Under the pieces are notes generated by a model. The model saw only the letters and a list, made by a program, of their open reading frames with translations. It did no database searches and was not told the DNA's origin. This document shows positions 1-8,573 of a DNA stretch of 64,000 nt, one piece after another; the first letter of the stretch is position 1; each line of letters opens with the position of its first letter. Position numbers and translations under genes: made by a program. The DNA comes from Melittangium boletus DSM 14713 (GTDB taxonomy: Bacteria; Myxococcota; Myxococcia; Myxococcales; Myxococcaceae), in NCBI RefSeq assembly GCF_002305855.1, contig NZ_CP022163.1, positions 4,092,292 to 4,156,291 of the forward strand. The letters are read 5' to 3'.

Positions 1-859
1 CGTTCAGCGCCTCGTACAACGCGAGGGCGCTCGGGTAGCGATCCTCGGGCCGCTTCTCCAGGAGTTTCAGGCAGACGCGGCTCAGGGGCTCGGGCACGCG
101 GGGGTTGAGGATGTGCGGTGGTAGGGGCACCTGGTGGAGGACGGCTTGAAGCGACTCGGGCTCGTCCGCTTCCACCTCGAAGGGAGAGCGATTCGTGAGC
201 AGCCGGTAGAGCACCACGCCCAGCGCGTACAGGTCGTCCGCCGGGCCGGGACGGTAGTGGGCCCCGGGTTGGAGCGCCTTCTCCAGGAAGAACCGCCACG
301 CCTCGGGAGCGCGGTAGTCGGCCGTGCCGGGAGGGAGCACGCCCTCGGTGAGGGTGTTCTGTCCCTCGCGGCGGGCGGCTCCGAAGTCCACGAGGACGGC
401 TTCTCCGTCCCGGTCGCGCACGAGGATGTTGGCCTCCTTCACGTCCCGGTGGACGACGCCGTGGGAGTGCATCACGGCCAGCGCGCGCGTCACGCCCATC
501 CCCTTGAGCACCACGCCCCGGGCGTCGGGGTTGTCCCGATGCGCCCAGACCCCGAGCTCGGGGCCTTCGATGTAGAGCGACTTGAGCCACAGGAAGCGAG
601 GCAGGGTGAGGGGCCAGAGGCCGAAGCCCAGCTGGCGCCCGAGGTTGGCATGGCGCCAGGGCATGGCGATGGCGCACTCGCGCCGGGCGCGCGCCTCCGA
701 TTGGCGCAGGGAAATGAATTTGAGGGCGAACAAGGTGCCGGTGAGCGGATCCCTCGCGCGGTAGACGGTGCCAAAGCCCCCGGCCTTCACCCGTGCCTCC
801 ACCACCGTGCCGCTGACGTGCGTGCCAGGAGGCAGCTCCAGCGTGTCGCTCTCGTGCAT
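1..859 (-). CDS. Hanks-type Ser/Thr protein kinase, 5' part (runs off left edge)
   Basis: An open frame runs from ATG at 859 to the window edge without a stop, giving about 286 residues of a eukaryotic-like protein kinase. Seen in order: a glycine-rich loop (KAGGFGTVY), the ALKFI strand with the ATP-binding Lys, the catalytic loop HRDVKEANIL, the DFG motif in VLVDFGAA, and a GTADYRAPE activation-segment end. All residues needed for catalysis are present. GAGG lies about 5 nt before the ATG. Myxobacterial kinases of this type usually phosphorylate Ser/Thr in cytosolic signalling. Any C-terminal sensor or TPR part would lie outside the window. It is transcribed divergently from the M48 peptidase gene. 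The kinase call is secure; the target is unknown. Confidence 0.93.
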   Translation of the reverse strand, partial: MHESDTLELPPGTHVSGTVVEARVKAGGFGTVYRARDPLTGTLFALKFISLRQSEARARRECAIAMPWRHANLGRQLGFGLWPLTLPRFLWLKSLYIEGPELGVWAHRDNPDARGVVLKGMGVTRALAVMHSHGVVHRDVKEANILVRDRDGEAVLVDFGAARREGQNTLTEGVLPPGTADYRAPEAWRFFLEKALQPGAHYRPGPADDLYALGVVLYRLLTNRSPFEVEADEPESLQAVLHQVPLPPHILNPRVPEPLSRVCLKLLEKRPEDRYPSALALYEALN

Positions 860-1028
860 GTTCACCTCGGAGCGGACACGGTAGCAGAAGGAGCCTACTT
901 CCCAGGACAACTCCCGGAGTCCCACTTTTGAGACAGGGTGGCTCGAAGGAAGCGCGCTCGCTGGGGGGACTGCCCTCGCGCCCATCCTTCGCGGTAGCGT
1001 CCGGGTTCTCTCCCTTCATCGGTTCCCC

Positions 1029-2879
1029 ATGCGCTCCGCCCTGTCCCTTCCTGGCTTCCTGCGCGTCTACGCGCTGCCCGCCCTCTGGATCTTCGCCCTC
1101 CCCCTATTTGGCTGGTGGTTCGCCGGTCACGCCACGGATCGGTTCGACCGGGACGTGCTCACCAGCATCGAGGGGCAGATCTCCCGGAACGCCAAGCTCG
1201 GTGAGGAGGAGCGGCAGGAGGCGTTGGAGTTCTTCCGCGCCGTTCCGGCCTCGGTGGCCTGCCTCGACCCGGCGGAGGAGTTGTCGGGGTTCCGCAACAG
1301 TCTCGGCGAGGCGTGCTCGGACGTGCGGCAGTTCGACTGGATGCGCCTGTTGTCGCTCGCCTCGGTGCTGGTGGGGATTGTCTCCGCGGTGCTCGCCTTG
1401 CTGTGCGCCCTGGCGGCGTTCGTCTCGCGGCCCTTGCAGTACGGCGGCTTCGTGGTGGGCTGGAACGTGCTCCGGGTCACCGGGGCGCTCCAGGCGCTCG
1501 CCCAGGGAGCGCTGGCCGTGTGGCTGTCCTACTGGATGACCGCGGTGTGGTTCGAGCGCTACTACCCGAAGCTCATCGTCATCGTCGGTGTGTTGGCGGC
1601 GTTCGCCCTGTTCCAGGTGGTGAAGGCCATCTTCCGCCGCCCGGCCATGGACTTCGAGGTGGAGGCGGAGGTGCTCGAGGAGGCGCACGCGCCGGAGCTC
1701 TGGGCCCACGTGCGCCGGATCTGCGAGCGCATGGGGACGCAGCCTCCGGACCACATCCTCGCGGGCATCGACACCAACTTCTTCGTCACCGAGAGCGAGG
1801 TGCGCGTCGGAGAGCGGACGCTCACGGGCCGGACGCTCTATGTGAGCCTGTCCTTGCTGCGCCTGCTCGAGCGCTCCGAGGCGGACGCGGTGCTCGCGCA
1901 CGAGATGGGGCACCTGCTCGGTGGGGACACGGGCCACGGCAAGCGGCTCGCGCCGATGCTCGCGCGCTTCGCGCAGTACCTCCAGGCGTTGCGCGAGGGG
2001 ATTCTCACGCTGCCCATCTTCCACTTCATGTTGGCGTACCGGGGGCTGTTCGAGCTGTCGCTCGGGCGCAGCCGGAGAGCGAGCGAGCTCGCCGCGGACC
2101 GGCTCGCGGCGGGGATCACCTCGGGGCGGGACATCGCCCGTTCACTCGTGAAGGTGGGCGCGTACTCGAGCTTCCGGGAGCGGGTGGAGTCCAGGCTCTT
2201 CGAGGGCAACGAGCAGCACCAGGACGTGGCCATCGCGCAGCGGGTCGCGCTCGGCTTCGCGGAGTACGCGGGCTCCGAGGCCGTTCATGGGGATCTGCAC
2301 GGCTCGGTGACGCCGCACCCCTTCGACTCCCACCCTCCGCTGGCCGCGCGTCTGGAGAACGTGGGAGAGGTGCTCGAGCCGGACGACGTGGTGCGGGTGT
2401 TGCTGGCGCCCACCAGCGCCTCCTGGGTGAGCGCCATCCTGGAGGCGGAGGCCATCGAGGCGCGGCTCTGGGGCGCGTACGAGGCGCGCTTCGCGGAGGC
2501 GCATGACCTGGTGCTCGCCTACCGGTATGTGCCGTCCACCGAGGAGGAGCGGCGGCACGTGGAGAAGCATTTCCCGCCCCTGTCCTTCGAGGGCAAGAAG
2601 GCCGGGCTGGAGGTGCGTCTGGATTTCGCGCAGGTGAGCTGCACGGAGTGGGAGGAGCCCGTGTCGCTCGCGCAGGTGAAGTCCGCCAGCACGGAGGAGC
2701 GGATGTTCAAGAAGTACCTGGACCTGCAGCTCAAGGACGCGGGCTTGTTCAAGGGCAAGCGCTCCATCTGCCTGAGCAAGTTGCAGGATGGGGATGGGAT
2801 GCTCCGAGCGTTCGGTCAGTACTTCGGCCGTCACAAGACGATGGAGGAGCACCAGGCGAGTGTGCGGGAAGCGGCGTGA
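1029..2879 (+). CDS. M48-family membrane zinc metallopeptidase
   Basis: The 616-residue protein has an N-terminal hydrophobic segment (about residues 10-32), three more around 110-210, then a peptidase domain. The zinc motif HEMGH is at 291-295, followed by the ELAAD segment that supplies the third ligand in M48 peptidases (HtpX/Ste24/BepA group). The active site appears complete. Such enzymes degrade or process membrane or envelope proteins. At 616 residues it is longer than HtpX (about 290); the extra length is an N-terminal membrane region and a roughly 200-residue C-terminal part I do not recognise. Upstream, 169 bp separate it from the divergent kinase gene, so the promoter must lie there. 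The next gene is convergent, with 7 bp between them. Confidence 0.85.
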   Translation: MRSALSLPGFLRVYALPALWIFALPLFGWWFAGHATDRFDRDVLTSIEGQISRNAKLGEEERQEALEFFRAVPASVACLDPAEELSGFRNSLGEACSDVRQFDWMRLLSLASVLVGIVSAVLALLCALAAFVSRPLQYGGFVVGWNVLRVTGALQALAQGALAVWLSYWMTAVWFERYYPKLIVIVGVLAAFALFQVVKAIFRRPAMDFEVEAEVLEEAHAPELWAHVRRICERMGTQPPDHILAGIDTNFFVTESEVRVGERTLTGRTLYVSLSLLRLLERSEADAVLAHEMGHLLGGDTGHGKRLAPMLARFAQYLQALREGILTLPIFHFMLAYRGLFELSLGRSRRASELAADRLAAGITSGRDIARSLVKVGAYSSFRERVESRLFEGNEQHQDVAIAQRVALGFAEYAGSEAVHGDLHGSVTPHPFDSHPPLAARLENVGEVLEPDDVVRVLLAPTSASWVSAILEAEAIEARLWGAYEARFAEAHDLVLAYRYVPSTEEERRHVEKHFPPLSFEGKKAGLEVRLDFAQVSCTEWEEPVSLAQVKSASTEERMFKKYLDLQLKDAGLFKGKRSICLSKLQDGDGMLRAFGQYFGRHKTMEEHQASVREAA

Positions 2880-2886
2880 CGGCGGC

Positions 2887-3459
2887 TCAGGGCACGCTTT
2901 GGGGCCGACTCGTGAAGAGCGCGTGAAAGAGCGTGGTGTCCGGTGGTTGGTGGGGGTCCACGCAGAGAGGGATGGGCATCTCGGCCGTTTCTCGCGAAAG
3001 AGCGCTGACGTTGAACGTCGCCTCGATTCTCCTGGCGATCGTGTGTGAGATGTCCCGCCACTCGGGCGGCAAGGGAGGGAAGAACAGCTCGTGGCTCGTA
3101 GGCCTTCCTCCCTTGAACTCATGGTGCACGGCGTAGAGGGTGTAGACCGGGGCCAGGATGCTCACACAACCCACGACCGCCCAGTCGGCATGAGGCGGTT
3201 TGTTGTTGTCTCGCGGATAGACGGCACACCGGAGGGATGCATCCACGGTAGCGGTCGCATCTCCGATAACGAAATCCGGCAAGTCCCCCTTGAGTGCATC
3301 GAGGAACGTCCGCCATGTCTCCATGTGCGCGAGTTGATGCCGCCATCGATCGTGAAACCGCTCGAATTGCGTGCATGTCTCCGGACGCAGGTAGGCTTCC
3401 ATGCGCGAAGGCCAATAGTCTTGAGCGATAGCGATCAACTGCTCCGTGGAGAGCGTCAA
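2887..3459 (-). CDS. Unknown 190-aa protein
   Basis: I do not recognise this soluble protein. It begins MTLSTEQLIAIAQDYWP and has many aromatic residues, no signal peptide and no membrane segment. A Pro-rich stretch (FFPPLPPEWRD) sits in the second half. It follows the dynamin-like gene with a 25-bp gap on the same strand and is probably the last gene of that minus-strand operon. Its codon use is less GC-extreme than its neighbours (for example GAT, TTC and CGA are common), which fits a taxon-restricted accessory protein. An immunity-type role is possible but nothing in the sequence shows it. Confidence 0.7.
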   Translation of the reverse strand: MTLSTEQLIAIAQDYWPSRMEAYLRPETCTQFERFHDRWRHQLAHMETWRTFLDALKGDLPDFVIGDATATVDASLRCAVYPRDNNKPPHADWAVVGCVSILAPVYTLYAVHHEFKGGRPTSHELFFPPLPPEWRDISHTIARRIEATFNVSALSRETAEMPIPLCVDPHQPPDTTLFHALFTSRPQSVP

Positions 3460-3484
3460 GGATTCAAGCCTGCTCTGCTTTTGA

Positions 3485-4936
3485 TCAATGCTGGGTCAGG
3501 GGCATGGGCTGACGTGTCGGCCCGGTGAGGGCTTCCAGCCGGTGCTTCCAGCGCAGCTCCTCCAACTCCCGGTCGAGCCGATCGCGCTGGCTCTCCGCCT
3601 GGGAGATCGCCTCGCCCAGGCGCTCGGCGTCGTAGGTCGCTCCGCGCTCGGGGGAGAAGATGTCGGCGGCCTTCTGGAGCAGATCGCACAGGTGGTGCAC
3701 GTCCGCGCGGGAGGCATCCAGGGCCTCCTGGAGGCGTTGCCGGGATTCCTCGAGCAGGGGCTCGGCCACCTCGCGCCGCAGCTCCTCGTCCGTGCGCAGC
3801 CGGGCACCCCGGCCGAGCATTCCCGCCAGCACGCCGCCCACCAGGGCCGCTCCCGCCAGCGCCCAACCGCCCTTCTTGCGCATGGAGCTCATCAACGCCG
3901 CGGCACCCAGGGCGGCCAGTCCCCCGGTGCGCGCCGAGCTCCAGTCGAAGAAGAGGGCCCGTGGCTCCACGAGCCGGCCAAAGCGATCCGTCAGCGCCGC
4001 GCGCGTGGGGCCCTCCACGTCTCGCGCCAGCTCCTGGGCCATGCGCCGCTCCAGGCGCGCGCGCAAGGCGTGCAGCGAGGGCTCGATGCGCTCGCTCAGC
4101 TTCTCGCGGAAGGCCTCCGTCAATCGGCGCTGCGACTCGGGCAGCCGGGGGTGGAGCGCGTCCACGCACGCCTCCACGAAGCGGGGCAGCTCCTGCTCCA
4201 GCCGCCGCCCCTCGTCGGCCAGCACCTCGTCCAGGCCCAGGCGCAACCGCGAGAGCGTCCCGGGACGCAGCGGCGCCAGGGGCCGCAACTCCAACAGCGC
4301 GTGGAGATCCGCGAGCAGGCGGCTCCAGTCCTTCATGGCCGCGTCCAGCAGGGCGAGCTGCCGCGCCGCCACCCGTTCGGCCACCGCTTCGCGCAGGGCG
4401 TCGACGCCCTCTCCGAGCAGGGAGACCTCGAGCACGGGCAGGGTGGGGGGCAGCCGGGCGCCTCGAGGCGGCCGGGGGCTCGCGTCGGGGGAGGACGCGG
4501 GGAGCGCGCCCCGGTGGACGAGGACGACCTGGAGCGTGCCGTCGGGAAAGGACTCGGGCAGGTGCCGCAGCCACGCCTGCTCCTCATCGGAAGGCGGCGT
4601 GTCCGCGGACAGCAGCAGCAGGCAGTGCTCGGACAGCTCGGTGAGGGAGAAGTCCGGGCCCAGGTCGCCCATCGCCGACATCACGTCCTCGCTCCGGGCC
4701 ACGCCGACTTCCAGCCACCGCCAGGGCACGTCCGCGCCGAGCGCCTGGTGCAGGGCGCTCGTGTCCGCCGGGGCTTCTCCCGCCAGGGCCACCACGGGCC
4801 GTGCGAGCCGTTCGAGCGCGGGCGTGGAGCGCTCCAGTTCGTGGGCGAAGGGCACCCGCGCGAGGAGTTCCCGCCGCTCGTGGGCGAGGCCCCGCGCGAG
4901 CCGGGACCGCTGTTGGATGTGCTCCGCGTGCGTCAT
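3485..4936 (-). CDS. Dynamin-like membrane protein with a degenerate G domain
   Basis: This 483-residue protein has the layout of a bacterial dynamin-like protein: an N-terminal alpha/beta domain (about 45-190), long Leu/Arg/Glu-rich helices (about 195-325), a paired hydrophobic segment (337-350 and 357-374, split by RKK) and a final coiled coil (380-475). Where a GTPase would have the P-loop GxxxxGK[ST], residues 48-61 read VALAGEAPADTSAL, without the GK. No T/NKxD motif is visible at the equivalent of G4 (VLVHRGAL). It therefore looks like a pseudo-GTPase, inferred from architecture. The gene starts 14 bp after the amidase stop and probably shares its mRNA. No strong Shine-Dalgarno precedes the ATG, so translational coupling is likely. 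Confidence 0.6.
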   Translation of the reverse strand: MTHAEHIQQRSRLARGLAHERRELLARVPFAHELERSTPALERLARPVVALAGEAPADTSALHQALGADVPWRWLEVGVARSEDVMSAMGDLGPDFSLTELSEHCLLLLSADTPPSDEEQAWLRHLPESFPDGTLQVVLVHRGALPASSPDASPRPPRGARLPPTLPVLEVSLLGEGVDALREAVAERVAARQLALLDAAMKDWSRLLADLHALLELRPLAPLRPGTLSRLRLGLDEVLADEGRRLEQELPRFVEACVDALHPRLPESQRRLTEAFREKLSERIEPSLHALRARLERRMAQELARDVEGPTRAALTDRFGRLVEPRALFFDWSSARTGGLAALGAAALMSSMRKKGGWALAGAALVGGVLAGMLGRGARLRTDEELRREVAEPLLEESRQRLQEALDASRADVHHLCDLLQKAADIFSPERGATYDAERLGEAISQAESQRDRLDRELEELRWKHRLEALTGPTRQPMPLTQH

Positions 4937-4950
4937 GGAGTCATCTTGAC

Positions 4951-5784
4951 TCAGATGCCCGCGCGCAGCCGCTTCCAGTCGAAGTTGGCGGCGGGGTCGC
5001 TCTTGCGGCCCTTGGGCACGGCCACGTCCTTGTGCCCGACGATGTTGTTGGCGGGGACCTTGTACTCCTGCTTGAGGTAGCCCACGAGCTGGGTGAGCGA
5101 CTTGTACTGGGCGTCGGTGAAGGCCGTCTTGCCCGAGCCGTCGTTGACGATCTCGATGCCGATGGAGCGGCCGTTGACGTCGGTGGGTACCCCGTGCAAC
5201 TCGCCCTTGCCCGCGTGCCAGGCGCGCTTTTCATCCCCCACCAGCTGGTAGATCTTCCCGTCGCGGTCCAGCATGTAGTGGGCGGACACCTGGCTCTGGG
5301 GGTTGCGCATCCAGGCGAGGTCCCCCGCGCCATTGTTGGAGCCGGTGTGGTGCAGGACGATGGTGTCGATGTCCATGCCACCGCGCGAGTTGGAGTTGGG
5401 CGAGGGCGCGTTGATGACGGGCGGCTTGGTGAAGGTGCCGGGCTTGCTCGGGCCGGGCTTGCTCGGGCCTTCCACGGGGGGCTTGCCGCCCGCGGCGAGG
5501 GCCTTCTTGAGCGCCGCGTGGGTCAGGTCCCCGTAGTAGCCGGTGGTGGGCAGCTTGTGGTCCCCCTGGAACTTCGTCACCGCGGCCTTCGTCTTGTTGC
5601 CGAAGACGCCGGGGCCCGTGGCCACCTGCTCCTTCGTCATGTAGCCGAGCTTCACGAGCGCGTCCTGCAACTGCTTCACCTGGGGGCTCCGGTTGCCAAA
5701 CTCCAGGCCCGCGGGCGGAGCGGTCACGGCGGCGGCCGCGGTGCGGGCGGTGGCGGCGGGAGCGGCGGTATTGCGGATTTGCAT
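4951..5784 (-). CDS. N-acetylmuramoyl-L-alanine amidase (Amidase_2) with peptidoglycan-binding domain
   Basis: The 277-residue protein is predicted to cut the amide bond between N-acetylmuramic acid and L-alanine. After an Ala/Thr-rich leader (1-25) comes a PG_binding_1 domain (about 30-92, with the SPQVKQLQDAL and GVFGNKTKAAV signatures). A Pro/Lys/Gly linker carrying tandem GPSKP units follows, then an Amidase_2 domain (about 130-275). The domain shows VLHHTGS with the first zinc His, SAHYMLDRDGKIYQLV, and GHKDVAVPKGRKSDP with the second His and the Lys/Asp ligand region. There is no obvious signal peptide, which is notable for a wall hydrolase and raises the question of how it reaches its substrate. 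It is the first or second gene of a minus-strand operon with the dynamin-like gene. Confidence 0.88.
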   Translation of the reverse strand: MQIRNTAAPAATARTAAAAVTAPPAGLEFGNRSPQVKQLQDALVKLGYMTKEQVATGPGVFGNKTKAAVTKFQGDHKLPTTGYYGDLTHAALKKALAAGGKPPVEGPSKPGPSKPGTFTKPPVINAPSPNSNSRGGMDIDTIVLHHTGSNNGAGDLAWMRNPQSQVSAHYMLDRDGKIYQLVGDEKRAWHAGKGELHGVPTDVNGRSIGIEIVNDGSGKTAFTDAQYKSLTQLVGYLKQEYKVPANNIVGHKDVAVPKGRKSDPAANFDWKRLRAGI

Positions 5785-5871
5785 GGACGTCTCGGGGGAA
5801 GTGTTTTCTCAATTATCGTGAGGAGGCCTCGCCAGTTGCCACCCTCCTTTTCCCCACACCGTCCGTGTGCC

Positions 5872-6453
5872 TCATGCAACGGGAGGTGCGGGGAGCGTGC
5901 GCTCCTCTCCCCGTCGGCGCACGGCGCGCCAGGTGAGCCGCACGCCGAAGAGCAATACGAGCACCGCCGTCCCGGTGAACAGGGCGCCCACGCGGCTGGC
6001 GCGGGGCCGGTCGTCGTGCCACATGCTGAAGCCGGGCGCGAAGGGCGTGCGGATGAAGCGCTCCACGGAAATGACGGGGGCCTGGGCCTGCCGCTCGTTC
6101 TCCATCCAGTGGGCGGACAGGGGGAAGTCGCCGCGCGTGGTGACGAGCATGGGGCGGTAGATGCTCTCGCCCTCGCGCGAGCTGCGGCGGCGATCGACCC
6201 GGCCGCCGCGCAGTTCCTCCAGCGAGAAGGTGAGGGGGGACTCCCGGGTGAGCCATCCCACGCGGGTGAGGTCGCAGGGGCCGCCGCTCTCGCACTGGAA
6301 CTCGACGCGCGCCTTGGTGTCGAGGAAGCCCAGGCCGAAGACGAAGAAGGGGATGGACAGGAGCAGGATGCCCGCGCCGGCGAGGAACAGCGAGCGCGAG
6401 GGGGTGACGGGGGGCGGGGTATCGCTCACGCCCTTTCTCTTAACACGCGGCAT
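5872..6453 (-). CDS. Small membrane protein with two transmembrane helices
   Basis: This 193-residue protein has one hydrophobic segment near the N-terminus (about 22-46) and a second near the C-terminus (about 148-168, followed by RAVRRRGEER). Between them is a roughly 100-residue soluble part with a Cys pair (QCESGGPC), probably periplasmic. The arrangement recalls DUF3592-type proteins, but I cannot confirm the family. The ATG at 6453 lacks a clear ribosome binding site; GTG at 6429, preceded by AAGAGAAAGG, is an alternative start giving 185 residues. It faces the divergent dehydrogenase gene across 129 bp and is 87 bp upstream of the amidase gene. Confidence 0.65.
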   Translation of the reverse strand: MPRVKRKGVSDTPPPVTPSRSLFLAGAGILLLSIPFFVFGLGFLDTKARVEFQCESGGPCDLTRVGWLTRESPLTFSLEELRGGRVDRRRSSREGESIYRPMLVTTRGDFPLSAHWMENERQAQAPVISVERFIRTPFAPGFSMWHDDRPRASRVGALFTGTAVLVLLFGVRLTWRAVRRRGEERTLPAPPVA

Positions 6454-6582
6454 GGTGCTGTTGACCAATGCGCACCCGAGCGGCCTGGAGTGTCCACCAG
6501 CGGCGGCCATGTCTCCCGAGGGGGTGACGGAGTGGGGGGGTCCGGGGCAACGACAGGGGCTCGGCCAAAGCGAGGAGGCGCG

Positions 6583-7677
6583 ATGAAGGCGGTGGCGGTG
6601 TTTCCCAAGGGGCACGAGGTGAAGGTGATCGACGTGCCGGAGCCGCGTCTGGAAGCGCCCGGCCAGGTGCGGGTGCGCACCCTGGAGGTGGGCGTGTGCG
6701 GCACGGACAAGGAGATCGTCCAGGGGCTGCATGGCCGTCCACCCCAGGGGGAGGATCACCTCATCGTCGGGCACGAGTGCCTGGGCGAGGTGGTGGAGGT
6801 GGGCGCCGGGGTGAAGGACGTGAAGGTCGGAGACCTGGTGGTGCCCCGGGTCCGCCGGCCGTGTTCCGAGGCGTCCTGCGCGCCGTGCCGCCAGGGCCAC
6901 GCGGACTTCTGCGTGACGGGCCAGTACACCGAGCGCGGCATCCAGGGCGCGCACGGCTTCTGCGCGGAGTTCTTCGTGGAGGACGCGCGCTACCTGCACG
7001 TGCTGCCGCGCGAGCTGCGCCAGGTGGGGGTGCTCACCGAGACGCTCACCATCGCCGAGAAGGCGCTGCGTCAGGTGGCGCTCCTGCGCCAGCGCGTGCC
7101 CTGGAAGCGCGACGCGCCCGAGCGGGCGGTGGTGCTGGGAGCGGGGCCGGTGGGTCTGCTCGGGGCCATGGCGCTCGTGCGCGCGGGCTACGAGACGACC
7201 GTGTACTCGCACTCCCGCAAGCCCAACAAGAAGGCGGAGCTGGCCGAGTCATGGGGCGTGCCGTACCTGTCCTCCGAGGAACTCGAGGTGAAGGCGCTGG
7301 TGGAGCAGCGCGGCCGGGCGGACGTGGTGTACGAGGCGGCGGGCGCGGCGGGCGCCGCGTTCACGCTCGTGTCCGGGCTCGCGCCCAACGGCGTCTTCGT
7401 CTTCACCGGCGTGCCCGAGAGCGAGAAGGAGAAGGTGGATCAGGGCGCGCTGATGAAGCAGCTGGTGCTCAACAACCAGGTGCTGTTGGGCACGGTGAAC
7501 GCCGCGGCGGAGGACTTCGAGGCGGCGGTGAGGGACTTGAGCCTCTTTCGCGGCACCTGGCCCGGAGGGTTGGAGGCCATCATCACCGCGCGTCATCCTC
7601 CCGAGGACTACGCCGAAGTGGTGACAGGCGACAAAAGCAGCGCCGTCAAGGACGTCATCGTCTTTTCCCGGGGATAG
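6583..7677 (+). CDS. Zinc-dependent glucose 1-dehydrogenase-like medium-chain dehydrogenase
   Basis: This 364-residue enzyme belongs to the medium-chain dehydrogenase/reductase superfamily and looks like the archaeal-type glucose dehydrogenase branch. The catalytic zinc ligands are Cys39 (GVCGTD) and His64/Glu65 (GHECLG). A full structural-zinc set, Cys94, Cys99, Cys102 and Cys110, is present. The nucleotide-binding GAGPVG motif is at 186-191. It should oxidise an aldose or polyol with NAD(P)+; the exact sugar cannot be read from the sequence. GAGGAGG lies 5-6 nt before the ATG. The GH15 glucoamylase-like gene 0.9 kb downstream would release glucose, which fits a link to glucan breakdown, though a shared transcript is not shown. 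Confidence 0.85.
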   Translation: MKAVAVFPKGHEVKVIDVPEPRLEAPGQVRVRTLEVGVCGTDKEIVQGLHGRPPQGEDHLIVGHECLGEVVEVGAGVKDVKVGDLVVPRVRRPCSEASCAPCRQGHADFCVTGQYTERGIQGAHGFCAEFFVEDARYLHVLPRELRQVGVLTETLTIAEKALRQVALLRQRVPWKRDAPERAVVLGAGPVGLLGAMALVRAGYETTVYSHSRKPNKKAELAESWGVPYLSSEELEVKALVEQRGRADVVYEAAGAAGAAFTLVSGLAPNGVFVFTGVPESEKEKVDQGALMKQLVLNNQVLLGTVNAAAEDFEAAVRDLSLFRGTWPGGLEAIITARHPPEDYAEVVTGDKSSAVKDVIVFSRG

Positions 7678-7775
7678 GAAGTGGGGGATACTGGTCCGCT
7701 CCCTTCCCGGCAGGAGGTGGGGGACCGGGTCCGGGGGGAGGGGAGCCACGTCGCGCGAACCACAGGAGGATGGAC

Positions 7776-8405
7776 ATGGACGGAGCCTGGCTGGACATCT
7801 CGGTGCCATTTGGCGAGGAGCCCGCTCAAGGAGGAGAAGGCTCGGCGGCGGGCTTTTCCGAGAACGCCCAGGCGCGGGCCGACTGGCTCAAGCGCGCGGC
7901 GTGGATGGGCACCTATGTGACGGCGCCCCCGAGTCTGGAGTTGGACCTGGAGGACACCGAGCGTCTGCCCTTGAGCGCCACGGTGGGCAAGGCGCGGGTG
8001 CTCCTGCTCGATGACGTGGACTGCATCCGCGCGGACTCGCTGGCCGAATACGAGCCCCGCGCGGGCGAGCGGCTGCTCCTGCGCACGCGCAATTCCTCGC
8101 GCGAGTGGTGGAAGCGGCCGCACGGTGAGGACTTCGTGATGTTGTCGGACGCGGCGGCGCAGCTCCTGGTGGAGCGCCAGGTGGTGTGCGTGGGCGTGGA
8201 CTATGTCTCGCGCGCGGGTTTCCACGCGGAGGGCCTGGCGGTGCACCAGCGCCTGCGCGATGCCGGAGTGTGGCTCATCGAGGGATTGGACTTGAGCGAG
8301 GTGAAGGTGGGCGTGCACGAGCTGGTGTGCCTGCCACTGCGAGTGAAGGCCGAGTGGGGCTCGCCCGCGCGAGCGCTCGTGCGCTCGATGCGTGACGCCT
8401 CCTGA
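7776..8405 (+). CDS. Cyclase/kynurenine-formamidase-family protein lacking the metal-binding motif
   Basis: The C-terminal half (GVDYVSRAGFH..., GVWLIEGLDLSEVKVGVHELVCLPL, then SPARAL) matches the PF04199 cyclase family well. The diagnostic metal site, HxGTHxDxPxH, is instead WMGTYVTAPPS at 43-53, so three His and the Asp are replaced by Trp, Tyr, Ser and Thr. Known members are metal-dependent hydrolases such as kynurenine formamidase; this one probably has no such activity. I chose the second ATG (7776) because AGGAGG at 7764-7769 would directly abut the first ATG at 7770. At 209 residues it has the family's usual length. It lies 98 bp after the dehydrogenase gene and may be co-transcribed with it. 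Confidence 0.8.
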   Translation: MDGAWLDISVPFGEEPAQGGEGSAAGFSENAQARADWLKRAAWMGTYVTAPPSLELDLEDTERLPLSATVGKARVLLLDDVDCIRADSLAEYEPRAGERLLLRTRNSSREWWKRPHGEDFVMLSDAAAQLLVERQVVCVGVDYVSRAGFHAEGLAVHQRLRDAGVWLIEGLDLSEVKVGVHELVCLPLRVKAEWGSPARALVRSMRDAS

Positions 8406-8573
8406 GCGGGTCCGGGTGGCCGGTAAGGTTCTCGTGAGGACATCCGGCGCACTTCTTCCACGCGGATGAACGCTTCGCACTGGTCTGGGCTCCCCGGGGG
8501 TTCGTATCTCAAGAACTCATCCGTGGAGGGCTCCGGTGCGGATGCCGGTGCCTCCACCCTCCGGGAGAGGCCC

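Noticed and set aside
4801..6582. Extended N-terminus of the glucose dehydrogenase-like gene back to 4801
   Set aside because: The extension lies antisense to the amidase and membrane-protein genes and is not family-like. ATG 6583 has an excellent ribosome binding site and the canonical N-terminus.
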